DNA of 64,000 bases from Udeniomyces pyricola. Its lineage: Eukaryota; Basidiomycota; Tremellomycetes; Cystofilobasidiales; Mrakiaceae. This document shows positions 48,388-59,647 of this stretch, piece by piece. Position 1 is the stretch's first letter, and each line of letters starts with the position of its first letter. The position numbers and the translations under genes were made by a program. The stretch spans positions 1-64,000 of the forward strand of contig BCIK01000034.1 in the NCBI GenBank assembly GCA_039545295.1, read 5' to 3'. The notes below the pieces were generated by a model, which saw nothing but the letters and a program-made list of their open reading frames with translations, had not been told where the DNA came from and searched no databases.

Positions 48388-49025
48388 GCTGAGGGTGTAA
48401 ACGGGAAGTAGATATCGGGTATCGGGTGTGTGGGATGGATGAACGGTTTGGTCGATGGATCGCCGGTTGGGCATCGTGCATCGTATTATAACATCGTGAT
48501 CGTTGGATCGAAATATAGGGTTATGTAACTGCCCAGAAACGAGTCTCGCATGCGCTGGCCGCTGATCGGACACATTGTTACCTGCACGCATCAACTCCAT
48601 GCCAGCTCGTAGCCTGGCCGCCGCCGCCACTCATACTATGGTTCTCGATGCGATATCATCCGAAGCTAGGATGGAAGCGGTGTCTTGAAAAAAGCCGATC
48701 TGAATACACGAAACTGACCACAAGCTGTTGGACAGCGAGAACTGGATGGAAGATTCTATGGGCTTCTGGCGACTTCTAGAACGCGCTTCGAGCTGTTCAC
48801 GTCGGCGCGTCGAACCTTCGATCGCGTACAAGTTCTGGCCTGGCCTGTCGACGGCCTGACCGTCAAGCCCAATATAATCTCATGAACACCAGCGTCGGCC
48901 AACGTACATCCTCATCACTCACTACCATCAACGTCCCCACGTCCAACCTCCACCGACACCACCAATAACACTACTGATATCGTATACAACGCATATAGCC
49001 TACCTTCGCCCTGCCCCTGCTCTCA
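48388..49025. promoter_or_regulatory. Divergent promoter SDH6 / HSP104
   Basis: About 640 bp between outward-facing starts. The HSP104-proximal half contains several heat-shock-element half-site pairs (separate entry). The remaining sequence has no distinct boxes. Confidence 0.6.
48739..48819 (+). promoter_or_regulatory. Cluster of heat shock element half-site pairs
   Basis: Heat shock factor binds inverted GAA units spaced by 2 bp. Here are GAAgaTTC (48749-48756, with another GAA at 48739-48741 seven bases upstream, a gapped-type HSE), TTCtaGAA (48774-48781), and GAAccTTC (48812-48819). They lie 200-290 bp upstream of the HSP104 start. One such 6-of-8 palindrome is expected about once per 2 kb for both forms combined, so three in 70 bp is unusual. 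Binding is inferred, not shown. Confidence 0.6.
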
Positions 49026-52000
49026 ATGTCATCACTGCCTCAATTCACCAACCTCGCCGAGCAGGCCATCTCCTCGGCTGTCGCGGTACGTCTTTGCCCG
49101 AGCTCTCCTCCGTCGACGTCATCTCGTTCGCCCTCGTTCCGTCTACGCAATGTCCCTACCCACCTGCTTGCCACTGGCTACCCCTCTGTTCCTTTACTCA
49201 TCAACTTTTGCTACACCCCCTACCACCCTTGTCCCACGCATTCGACTCCACAGATCGCTAAATCCTACGCTAGTCCCCAGGTCCACCCTCTACATCTTGC
49301 TCAGGCCCTGCTCTCGGACCCAAACCAAACGCCCAACGCCAACGGAGATTCGGATGGCTCGTCCGCCGGCTCCCAGTCTCTGCTATGGGCTATGGTGGAG
49401 AAAGTAGGAGGTGATGCTGTAAGTCGGCTCATGTCTGCAATCGTTATCCTTCCCCAAGCAGTTTCTCAGTCATATCAGGACAGATGACTGACGTTGATTT
49501 CTTCTCGGACCTTCTTCCGCTGCATCTCGACGCTGCTTCTCCCACTCTTAGGTTGCTCTGCAGCGAGCTATGCAGAAAGCTGTCGTCAAGTTGCCCGCAC
49601 AGAGCCCGCCTCCAGACGATGTGTCTATCTCTGGTCCTCTTTCCAAGGTTCTCAAAGAAGCGGAAGAGCTCAGAAAGGTTCAGTACGCATCACCTCTTTC
49701 TTCTTTTTAAGAACTCTTTTTGTTTGTCAATTCCTTGTTGGATGTACGTCCATAGATGTATGCTGAAACTCAACTTCACTAATTTTCCTTTTCAGAAACG
49801 ACTCGCACGTCTCGCCACTCCATCTCCTCCCACCCCTCATCAAGCACCCCCAAGTCGAGCCAGTCCTCAAATCCCTCTCGCTTCCACCTCAACCTCTTCT
49901 CGACGCCCTCAGCACTATCCGGGCCGGCCGTCGTGTCGATGGCAAGGACGCCGACAAGGATGCCGGAGCAGGCGGTAGCGGCGTAGGTGAGAATCTCAAG
50001 AAGTTCTGCATCGATCTCACCGCCCTCGCGGAGGAAGGCAAGCTCGACCCCGTCATTGGCCGAGATGCAGAGGTTCGACGCATGATTCGAGTTCTCTGTC
50101 GACGCACTAAGAACAACCCAGGTAAGTTATACGTATCGACCAGGCTGCGGGCCAAGTAATCTTGCCAGGTTCTGACGGGTCGGGTTTGCTTTTGTGGTTC
50201 TATTCATTTTCTTTGCAGTCCTGATTGGAGAGCCGGGAGTCGGCAAGACGGCCGTCGTGGAGGGCCTGGCCCAGCGAATCGTCGCCCGGGATGTACCCAC
50301 TTCTCTCTTCGGCAAAGTCTACTCGCTCGACATGGGCGCTCTGATGGCCGGCGCCAAGTACAAGGGCGAGTATGAGGAGCGCGTCAAGGGCGTCATGAAC
50401 GACGTCGAAAAGGCGGCCGAACAAGGCGACGGCATTATCCTGTTCATCGACGAGCTTCACCTTATCATGGCAGGCGCAGGAAGTTCGTCTGGTGGCATGG
50501 ACGCTGCTAACCTTCTTAAACCGGTGCTGGCGAGAGGAAAGGTACGTTTAGCCTATCTCTGGTCGAAGCATTTATCGGTCTTTTTTTTTTCTTTTTCTTT
50601 TTCACACAGGAGTTGACGTATACTCACAACTTTTATGTTGACTTTGTACGACAGCTTCGTTGCATCGGAGCGACGACACTCAATGAGTACCGAGAACACA
50701 TCGAAAAGGACGCTGCCTTTGAGAGAAGATTCGCAACCATCCAGGTCAACGAGCCGACTGTGCCCGAGACTATCTCGATTCTTCGAGGCATTTCGGAAAA
50801 GTATGCTCTTCACCATGGGGTTCGCATCCTCGACTCCGCGCTCGTTTTGGCGGCCCAACTTGCCAAGCAGTATCGTGAGTATCCTTTTTTTTTCTTCCTC
50901 TACACCTTTTCTCCCAACGTCGTCTCGTTGCCGATGACCTGCAACTGAACTGACGAACGCTGCTTCGCCCTCACCGCTTGAATCTCTCATCTAGTCACTC
51001 AACGTCGACTTCCAGATTCCGCCATCGATCTACTCGACGAAGCCTCGGCGTCCGTCAAGGTCGCGCGCGAAACTCGACCAGAGCAACTCGATCTACTCGA
51101 GCGTCAAAAATTGGAGTTGGAGGTTGAAATCCATGCGCTCGATCGCGAAAAGGACGCCGCGTCAAAAGAACGGGCCGAGACGGCGAGAAAGACACTTCAG
51201 GACCTCGAGGACCAACTCGAGCCCTTGAGGGCTGAATATGAGGTACGCTTCTTTCTCTCTTTCTCGCGAGGAGAGTGTGTATGGTCACTCCACCCGCGCG
51301 GTCCATGCATTGTTAATGTTTCCTCCCAATCTCTTATCTTTGTTCGCTATCCTGTTTCTTGTGACGTCTTGCGGTCAACAGCACGAGAAGACTCGAGGAG
51401 ACGAGCTCAACAGTGTTCGCACCAAGATCGACGAGCTCAAAGCAAAGGTACGATCCGTTGGTCTTCTGTCTGCATTTGCTTTGTTTCGGCTCCATCATGT
51501 AGTATCAGGATTGACAGAGCTCTATCTTATGTTATCCTCCTTACTTACCTCTGACAGGTCGCCGATGCCGAGCGACGCATGGATCTTACGACTGCAGCCG
51601 ATCTCAAGTATTACGCAATCCCTGATCTCCAGCAGCGACTCAAGACGCTCGAAAGCAAGAAGGCTGAAAAGGAGGCAGCAGGAGAAGTCGCTGAGAGTGA
51701 CATTGTTAGCCCGGACCAGATTGCTGAAGGTAAGTTGAGACTTTTAGTGTCATCTTTCTCTCGCTCATTTCATGCGCACAGCGTAGCTGACTACTTTTTT
51801 CGACCTTGGATCCTTTCACTTGGATTACTCTTTGGTGTTGCCCAATCAAAGTTGTCGCACGGTGGACCTCGATCCCTGCGGGTCGGTTGATGCAGACTGA
51901 AAAGCAGAAGCTTCTCAAGATGGAGAAAATCCTGACCAAGACCATCGTCGGTCAGCCTCAAGCCGTCAAAGCCGTTTCGAACGCTGTCCGACTCAACCGA

Positions 52001-53419
52001 TCTGGGCTTGGCAACGCTTCCAGGCCAATTGCGTCGTTCCTCCTTTGCGGGTAAGTGGCTAGTTTAGTTGCCGCTAAGAGGACCGTAAAGGTGATGGACT
52101 CGGGATTGACTCTTCTTTATCGTCATCACCAACCTCTTTGACTCTCTCGCCTACCCCTTCAATTCTTCTGCAGGCCTTCGGGAACCGGAAAAACGCTGCT
52201 TGCCAAAACGCTCGCTCAATTCATGTTCAACTCCGAATCGGCGATGGTCAGGATCGATGCCTCCGAGTACTCTGAGCGTCACGCTGTCTCTAGGCTTGTT
52301 GGCGCCCCGCCTGGTTACGTCGGTCACGATCAAGGTGGCGTGCTCACGGAGCTCGTTCGGTACGTTTTGTATAGTTATCCAACGCGGTTTCAGTCCATCG
52401 GTAGCGCATCGTCTTGAGGAATATAAATTGAAACCTTTGCTAACTCTTTTTTCTTCTTTTTTTCTGTGGTGTCAATCTACTCTTGTGTGCCTTTTTTTTT
52501 TTTGTTCTGTTGCTCAATCCAGCCGCAAGCCCTACACGCTCATCCTCGTCGACGAAATTGAAAAGGCCGCCAAGGAATTCGTGACGATCTTCTTGCAAGT
52601 GCTCGATGACGGTCGGCTCACTGACGGCAAAGGTCGCGTCGTCGATTTCAAGAACACCATCATCCTGTTCACGTCCAACCTCGGAGCAGCCTACCTTAAC
52701 GAGGCGGGCGAAGGCCCCATCACGCCCGAGATTCAGTCGCGCGTTCGAGGAGCAGTTTCCGCCCATTTCGTCCCCGAGTTCCTTAGTGCGTTCCAGATTT
52801 TCATTTCTCGATGTTTCAATTTTTTTTTTGCCGCGAGGAGCATAGGTACAAAATCTTTTTGTGACAAGGATCGGAAAGATACTGACCCTCTTGGCCCTCT
52901 GTTTCTTTTTTTTGTCCTTTCTCCCACCCTTCTCTTTTCCTGAACTAATCTCCGCTGTTACATATCCCTCTGTTTATAGACCGACTCGACGAAACCATCA
53001 TCTTCAACCCTCTCAGCCGAGCCGACATGGCCCAAGTCGTCGACATCCGTCTGCACGAACTCGAGCATCGGCTCAAAGCCAACAAGAAACTCAAGCTCGC
53101 CGTCGACGAGGCCGCCAAAACTTGGCTCGCCTCGGCTGGGTTCAACCCTTCGTTTGGAGCCCGACCGTTGGCGAGGGTGATTCAACAGGAACTGCTCTTC
53201 CCATTGTCCAAGATGATTCTCGAAGGCTCGGTTCGGGAGGGCGAGACGGCGTTCATTTCGGCTGATCCTGTGGCGAACCGGATCGTGATTCAAAAGAACC
53301 ATGAGCCCGAGGTGGAAATGGTGGACGAAGGAAGCGAGTTGGAGGATACGGATCTCGAGGATGAGGAGCACGATGGGTTCGATCGAGCGAATTCGATGGA
53401 GGTCGAAGACGTTGATTGA
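49026..53419 (+). CDS. HSP104: Hsp104-type disaggregase (ClpB family)
   Basis: This is a hexameric AAA+ chaperone that rescues aggregated proteins with Hsp70. The start is [20 protein letters not shown] at 49026, with about twelve introns and about 900 residues. The N-domain has [12 protein letters not shown] and [14 protein letters not shown]-1 has the Walker A GEPGVGKT, pore loop [13 protein letters not shown], Walker B ILFIDELH and arginine-finger region [11 protein letters not shown] coiled-coil middle domain follows ([19 protein letters not shown] through [20 protein letters not shown]). AAA-2 has Walker [28 protein letters not shown], and Walker [11 protein letters not shown]. The C-terminal domain is [17 protein letters not shown]. 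The protein ends in an acidic tail, SMEVEDVD. The middle domain and lack of a presequence indicate cytosolic Hsp104, not mitochondrial Hsp78. Confidence 0.95.
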
Positions 53420-54293
53420 ACTCGATCACTTGTACGAGTCCCAACCCAACGATCCCATCACTCCCCCTGCCATCATCCCTCCCTTCCTCCCTTTTCATCC
53501 TCGCCCCGCATCGATCCATTTTGTTCCGCATAGTTGTGGCCGTTTGATTCTGCCTCTCTTCCTTTTCGTTTGCTTTGGCCCGACTTCCTTGTAGCCTAGT
53601 CCTCAAGTTCCCTCCCGACCTCTTCTCCAATCCCTTGCTCTTTTTTCTTCTTCTTCAAACAGGTTCATTTCTTCTTTTTCTTTTTCTTCTTCTTCTGCCC
53701 TTGTCATTCGAGCGTAAGAGCTTTGTTTCGTCACCCCACCCGTTCCGCCTACTTGTTCTTTCGTCCATCTCACCACTACTACCGTTACTGTATATATATA
53801 TCAATATCTTTGAAAAAAAAAATTGCTTGGTCGAGCTACGCGAAATCTCTCATCTCGTTTTTTTTTCTTCTTCTTTGCTTTGTGATTTTTTTTTCTTTCT
53901 CCCAATCACTCTCCGTTTCGTGAAACTGGATATGGATGAAAACTCTTTTATCAACTGGACCTCGAGGAGATTTTTTTTTTGCTTCATTTCGATGTCATTA
54001 ACGCTACGTCTAGGACCTGATAGTCCTCACTGATATAGTCACAACTGGCAGAGTGGAATAGTCGACTGCGTAATGGCATATGCTATATATACAGACCACA
54101 CTATTCACAATGATTCCCCCCTTAACCCCCCCCCCCCCTCCCCTCCTTTCGACTTTTCACTCCGACTACCAAGTACAAAAGAAAGGAAACTCATAACGGC
54201 CTTCGCTCACTCTTCTTCACCTCCATTTTATTCCATCCACCCCACCCCCGCCTCGCCTCCTTATTTCCTAATCGATCGCTCCAACCTCTTCTT
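53420..54293. other. Convergent intergenic region, T/C-rich
   Basis: No credible gene; 3' flanks of HSP104 (+) and the disordered protein (-). It is rich in TTC/TTT runs (53640-53700, 53855-53900), with an A run at 53813-53822, and a C run at 54127-54140. Confidence 0.6.
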
Positions 54294-56899
54294 TCAACCC
54301 TCCACCATAGCCATCTCATCTCTGATGTCGGAAACCGATCCCTCTTCCTCGCCAGCCATCGGAGCTGGAGATCCCATCGTGGACGACATAGGCGTCGTCA
54401 TCGCCGTCGATCCGTCCAGATGCGATGGCGCCACGATAGACGTGCTCAGAGCCGAAGGCTTCATCGGTTTCGTCGTCAAAGTAGGCGGTGGTAGTGATGG
54501 TGGTGGTAACGATGACGATGGGTGGACTTGACTGGACGAACCGGGTAGAGGTAAAGAAGCGGTGGCTATGGATGGATGTGATGAGGAAGACGATGAAGTC
54601 GACGATGACCCTACGATGCCGCCGTTGTTGTTGTTGCTGTTGCTGTTGTTGAGCATACTTGGGGGTGGCGGGGTTGGAGCCGGAGAGGCAGCTCCAGATC
54701 GGGCTGACGCTAGAGTTGTCGAAGGAGTCAGGTTAGAAGTCGAACCGAGGATGTCTCGAAGAGGAGATTGTTCCTCTGAGTAACACAGGACCAGAAAGAG
54801 ATGGAGAGAAGATGAAAGAGGCAGATGAAAGAGGAAGAGCAAAAGAAACCCAATGTATATCAATGAACATGGATCACAATCTCATCCGAACGTAAGGACC
54901 AAAGTCAAACCCGAAAACCTGAGTGAAGTAGCGGGAGTCTATCGACAAATACCACAAAGAGAAAAAAAAAAAAAAAGGAAACGAGAACGAGAACGCATGG
55001 GGAACTCACCTCCTATCCAACTTCCAACGCTCCAAGCCGCGCCACTGATACCCTTTATGGGTCTTCGTGCCCATCCCCACCTACGCGGCCTGATGTCCTT
55101 TGCAGGGTGACCTTTGCCAAGCAAAGGCTGAACCGGGGCAAGACCTGTATTAAACTTTTGGTGAGGGGCGGTTTGCCGAGCGTAGGTATATTGGGAGAAG
55201 GTATTGGTGGTTGAAATCGAGGTCGAGGTCGAGGTTGCAGGAGCGGTAACGGTAGCAGACGTGGGAGTGGGAGTGAGAACAGCAGTAGTTGAAGGATTCT
55301 CAACAGGTGGTCCACTCGGGGCGGATTGAGGAGCAAGGGCCATGGAAATGGATGGTGTCGGGAGATCAAGCGCGTTGCCTTCGATGGCACTCGGGTGCGC
55401 TGGAGCCTGAACTCCTGCAGCTGGCTGTTGTGATGGGTGCTGTTGTGCTGTTGAATTCGAAGAAGCCGAGGGAGAAGGAGACGGTGCACCCCCGCTGCCT
55501 CCACTCGCCGTTGGTTCGCCGCCTTTTGAAGCTGGAAACTGCTCCTTCTTGAGGCCTTTTCGCCAACTATAGCCGGGGGAAAGTATGAGCAGATATCACA
55601 TCAATACATGCAACGCAAGGACGGTTGAACGACGAGCCAGCCTCAAGATCAAGATGCTCACTTCTTTCCTGGGCCGGTCAGCCCTGCCTGCTTCCTCCAT
55701 TTTCTTCTCGCCTCAACCAACGGTCTCCCTGTAAGACCCGCTGTGACATGAGCCGGTACTTCGACAATGTCCCCGTTGAAGCTAGAGCCGTGAGATGAAT
55801 GCTGATGGGAATGAGGGGTTCCTGAGTGATGTTGAGAAGGCGCAGGTGAGTCGCCTCGGTCGGAGAGCGACGCATAGGACACAGCTGGTGAGGAATAACC
55901 AGTAGCACTAGCCGACTGTGGCGGGACATTGCTGTAGGAATGCGAGACTGGGGACGCATGAGAGGGATACGGAATCGGTTGGTTTGGTTGCTGTTGAGGG
56001 ACGGGGGTATGGGATTGCGTGCGAGATCGCGCGTCAGGACTGGTCGCTAGTGGTAAAGAGGGGTCGCCAGGGGCCCAGGTAGCCAAATGGTGTCCCGGAG
56101 CCATCGAGGATTGTGAGTGATGCTCGTGCCGAGACTGCTGTTGCGATGGCGAGGTAGCAAATGAAGCGGTATACGTCGACGGAGGTGGCAAGAATTTAGT
56201 TGACGACGGTGAGGCCGAAGGAGACGCGACTCCAGGTCGATGACCAGCTGGTTCAGCGAACGAGGTCTGGGGATGTTGCTGACCCTGAGTATGACTGGGC
56301 TGGTGAGGTTGTTGAAGTGACTGGGGATGGTTGGGAGGAGAGGACGCAAATACTTGGTGATGGAGCATAGGCGTCACTAGCGCTTGCGGGGAATGGTTCG
56401 CATAGAGTGAGGCCGAAGACCCGGTCGGATACGACGTGTGAGCGAGAGGAGAGTTATGGCGGTGTTGGGACCGGTCGGGAGGATGTTGGAGATGTTGCTG
56501 TTGTTGTTGTTGTTGGTGATGATGCTGCTGAGCTGGGTGGAACGGGTAGCCAGTGTGTGAGGTCGACTGCAAGGGGCTCAGGCTCGGATTGGAGAAGGGC
56601 GATGTGGCCGTGGGTAGATCAGAGTTGAGAAGAGATGAGAGCGAGGGGAGGGCCGTCGTTCCATGTGGGTTTGAGTGAGACTGGTGACTGTGGTATGGGG
56701 CTGAGCTAGGAGTCAGCTGTTGGTGCTGGGGTCCCAGATGCTGGCCATGGTGTTGTTCCTGGCCGCCGGGTGAGCCGGGAGGCGAAGGGGTGAACGAGAG
56801 CCGACGCTTCTTCTTGTTACTGCTACCTGGACCTGCCAGTCGGCCTGAATCACGAGGACGAGGTTGGTTGTGGGGGGCGGAGCCTGATGAGCGATCCAT
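54294..56899 (-). CDS. Large disordered protein with basic conserved patches
   Basis: I do not recognise this with confidence. It starts MDRSSGSAPHNQ at 56899 and has a few introns (junctions near 55675, 55015 and 54780), ending at TGA 54294-54296. Most is intrinsically disordered: Gln/His repeats, Ser/Pro/Thr-rich stretches, and a Ser-rich C-terminus with Asn repeats. Ordered-looking patches are a basic start (KKKRRLSFTPSPPGSPGG), a block VEVPAHVTAGLTGRPLVEARRKWRK followed by GKK and WRKG, and RPRRWGWARRPIKGISGAAW followed by SVGSWIGG. The paired R-K-W-R and P-x-x-G-x-x-W-x-v-x-x-W patterns faintly resemble the INO80 subunit Ies4. That is only a suggestion. A chromatin or transcription role is plausible from the composition. 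Confidence 0.65.
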
Positions 56900-57182
56900 G
56901 GCGTGGGAAGGATAAGGGAAATCAAGCAAGACAGAGAAGATGGTAGAAGGCGTTAGGGGAGGAAGTTGGCAGTGCACGTTGGGAGTCGAACACGTCAAAC
57001 GTCGATACATGATCAAGGCGACTTGTAGCCTGCAGTCGATCACGCCGCACGTATATATATATATATATATCATAATTATATATGTACATACTCCTGCCTG
57101 CGGCTACGTTAGACTGCACTGTACTACTGCATAGACACTTCAACTAGTCACTATTATTTGTATACCTTGTTGAAACAAACAC
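56900..57182 (-). promoter_or_regulatory. Upstream region of the disordered-protein gene
   Basis: This region includes a TA run at 57051-57071 and borders the repeat module that starts at about 57183. The open frame of the first exon extends upstream without a further supported start. Confidence 0.45.
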
Positions 57183-58010
57183 GCTTTGCTTTCTCGTCTG
57201 ATCGCACCAACCAGCCTGATCTTATGCATTCGCATGTTCGCATGCTCTCATACTCTCATGCTCTCATGCTCTCATGCTCTCATGCTCTCATCCTCTCATG
57301 CTCTCATGCTCTCATGCTCTCATGCTCTCATGCTCTCATGCTCTCATGCTCTCATGCTCTCATGCTCTCATGCTCTCATGCTCTCATGCTCTCATGCTCT
57401 CATGCTCTCATGCTCTCATATTCGGACACCGTGTGGGACGATGTCTCTGTTGTATGTTTCCATTCCATTCGTCACTCACTCATTCACTCATTCACTCACT
57501 CATTCACTCACTCACGATGCATTTCCTGGTTTGCCTCGACACTCTCGACATCACCATCGGCGTTCAAAGCGGCATCATCTTCCATATCCGACGCGACATC
57601 CAACGCGACATCCAACGCGTCATCCGACGAGACATCCGACGAGACATGGATGTTTCCCTCTCCGGCCGAGTCTCGCTCAGGGGTTGATGCGCTCGATGGG
57701 AACGCGATATCAGCGACGGCGGTATGTCATCTCCATCTTGACTGGAAGTGTGTCGACGGATGGACCAGCCGTTTGATGGGTCGGTCGAATGTCGGGATGG
57801 TGCGGTCTTGCTACCGTTTTTTTTTTTTGTTTTTTTGTTTTTTTTTTGTATCTCATCTATCATCATCATCCGCAAGCGTCGAAAGAAGCGAGTGCTAGGA
57901 GGAGTGTGAGGAGAACGAGCGGGAGTTGCAGGTGGCTACAGAGTATACTACGTCGCCATACGCATGGCATGCATGTGCGACCTGTGGACATGCTGGCAGA
58001 TGGCTGATGG
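57183..58010 (+). repeat. Dispersed module part A, copy 2
   Basis: This is the second copy of the module, in the opposite orientation to 5190-5822. Homology starts at CTTTGCTTTCT-GTCTGATCGCACC and runs to about GACATGCTGGCAGATG. The octamer tract at 57245-57421 is expanded here. The acidic Ser/Thr reading frame ([21 protein letters not shown], in frame to [19 protein letters not shown]) is again open, and differs from copy 1 by 12 bp, four codons. Just to its right lies the LTR of the gypsy element. Confidence 0.88.
57245..57421. repeat. Octamer tandem array TCATGCTC
   Basis: About 22 nearly perfect 8-bp units (CATGCTCT phase), with one CATCCTCT variant. The corresponding place in copy 1 has only three to four divergent units (TGATCTCA), so the array expanded after duplication. 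Confidence 0.95.
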
Positions 58011-58059
58011 CTGCTGGCTTCGATAGCTGACGGCTGATGACTGATGGCTGATGGCTGAT

Positions 58060-58310
58060 TGTTACGAGCTGAAGACGAGAATGAGTTGCGGGGAGTGAAT
58101 CAAGGTATGGGGATCGAAGGAGAAGTCAGGTGCTTGTGCAGATGTAAAGGAACGTGAAACAGGGAGCCTAGAGATAAGACAAGGACGAGAGCAGAAGGAA
58201 AGTCAAGATGGAACGAGGACAAAGGGAAGTGAACCGAGCAAAGCGCAGCCAAGCTCGGGCCGATAGTAAGGAGCGACTCAGATCTAATCGCCGGACCGCG
58301 ATCCGTAACA
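58060..58310 (-). repeat. LTR of Ty3/gypsy element (3' LTR)
   Basis: A 251-bp segment bounded by TGTTACG and CGTAACA, the inverted TG...CA ends of a retroviral-type LTR. On the minus strand, a purine-rich stretch (AACAGGGGGTGA) lies directly before it, as a polypurine tract should. It follows the integrase/chromodomain end of the pol gene and so is the 3' LTR. The base row CTGAT precedes it; no matching partner could be confirmed because the 5' LTR is missing. Confidence 0.85.
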
Positions 58311-58351
58311 TCACCCCCTGTTCAAGACGCGAACCCCTGAGAGCGTACTTG

Positions 58352-59647
58352 CTAGACTCGGCGGCGTCGTGAGGGAGGCTTGCCTTCGGGATGGGCTCGG
58401 AGGTAGGTGTTCAGGACCCGTTTGCCTTTGAACTCGGAAGCTGGCTCCCAGGTGTCGTCGCAGGATCGGTAGCCCTCCCAGTGGACGAGGTAGAATGTTC
58501 CATGAGGAGTGTGATCATGGTCGAGGATGGATTCGGGTACGAAGAGCTCTTGGTCCTGGACGTCGATCGGAGGGGGGGCATCCTGGACTTGGTGCTCGTG
58601 ACCGGGATGGTGGGGTGACAAAAGAGAGACGTGGAAGATGGGATGAATTTGGACAGTGGGAGGGAGGTCCAGCTCGAAGATGATGTCCGACAGGACTCGT
58701 TTGACAGGGAAAGGTCCGATGTGGCGCGCGTCGAGCTTGACCGAGGGACGGGCGGTGGCAAGGTTCTTGGCGGAAAGCCAGGCGAGGTCTCCAACGGCGA
58801 ACAGGGGGACTTCGTTACCGTCGGCGTCGATCTTGTTCGGGTCCCGGCGTCGGCGATCGGCGTACATCTTCATGAGTTCCTGAGATGAGAGGAGGGATTG
58901 ATGGATTGTGGAGTGGAGTTCTGAGAGAGCGTGGATGGCGTTATTTGCCGAAGGGTTCGAGGTTTCATGAAGAGAGAGGAAGTCGGAAGGAGCGAGAGGA
59001 TGGATACCGTAGGCGGCAAAGAAGGGGGAGACGGAAGTGGCAGAGGAGCGGGCGTTGTTGAGAGCAAAGGCACAAGTCGGAAGAAGAGAGGACCAGTCGG
59101 ATTGATGGTAATCGCAGAAGATCCGAAGATACGTCTCGATTGACTGGTTGGCCCGCTCAGTCTGGCCGTTGCCCTGAGGATGGAAAGCGGTGGTGAAGTG
59201 AGGACGGACATGAAGAAGACCAAGGAAAGAGGTGAAGAAGGAAGAGGTGAAAGTGGTGCCACGATCGGAGATGATGTCTGTCTGGAGTCCATGTTGGGCG
59301 ACGACGTTGTCCAAGTACATTCGAGCCAGAGCAGGAGCGTCGAAGCCAGCCTCGGTGTATGGAACGACGACGATCATCTTGGAGAACCGATCGACAAAGA
59401 CCTGGATGCAATCGAAGCCGTTGGAAGGAGGAAGCTTGACGATGCCATCCATCGAGATCTGAAAAATACTGGAGAGCCTGAGAGCGCTGAGAACCTGGCG
59501 GACGTGGGAAGTGTGGTCTTGTTTGGTCCCGGAGAAGATGAGGATGTCGTCCAGGTAAACGATGCAGAAGACGTCGAGGAATGGGCGGAGGGTGTCGTTC
59601 ATGAAGTGCTGGAAGGCGGCAGGGGCGTTGGTGAGTCCGAAAGGCAT
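58352..59647 (-). pseudogene. Gypsy RT-integrase-chromodomain fusion (deleted pol)
   Basis: One open frame runs from the RT palm ([20 protein letters not shown], catalytic YLDDIL) straight into integrase ([17 protein letters not shown]). The RT thumb, RNase H, and the integrase zinc-binding N-terminal domain are missing. The integrase catalytic triad is visible as D in [10 protein letters not shown] in ISDRGTTF and E in GQTERANQS. The GPFPVKRVL and HPIFHVSLL blocks follow, and the chromodomain [20 protein letters not shown] ends it. The stop is at 58352. The frame was opened by an in-frame deletion and does not represent a working protein. Confidence 0.92.

Noticed and set aside
57158..57450. 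Frames encoding MLSCSHAL repeats
   Set aside because: Translation of the TCATGCTC array, open in all three frames because the unit lacks stops.
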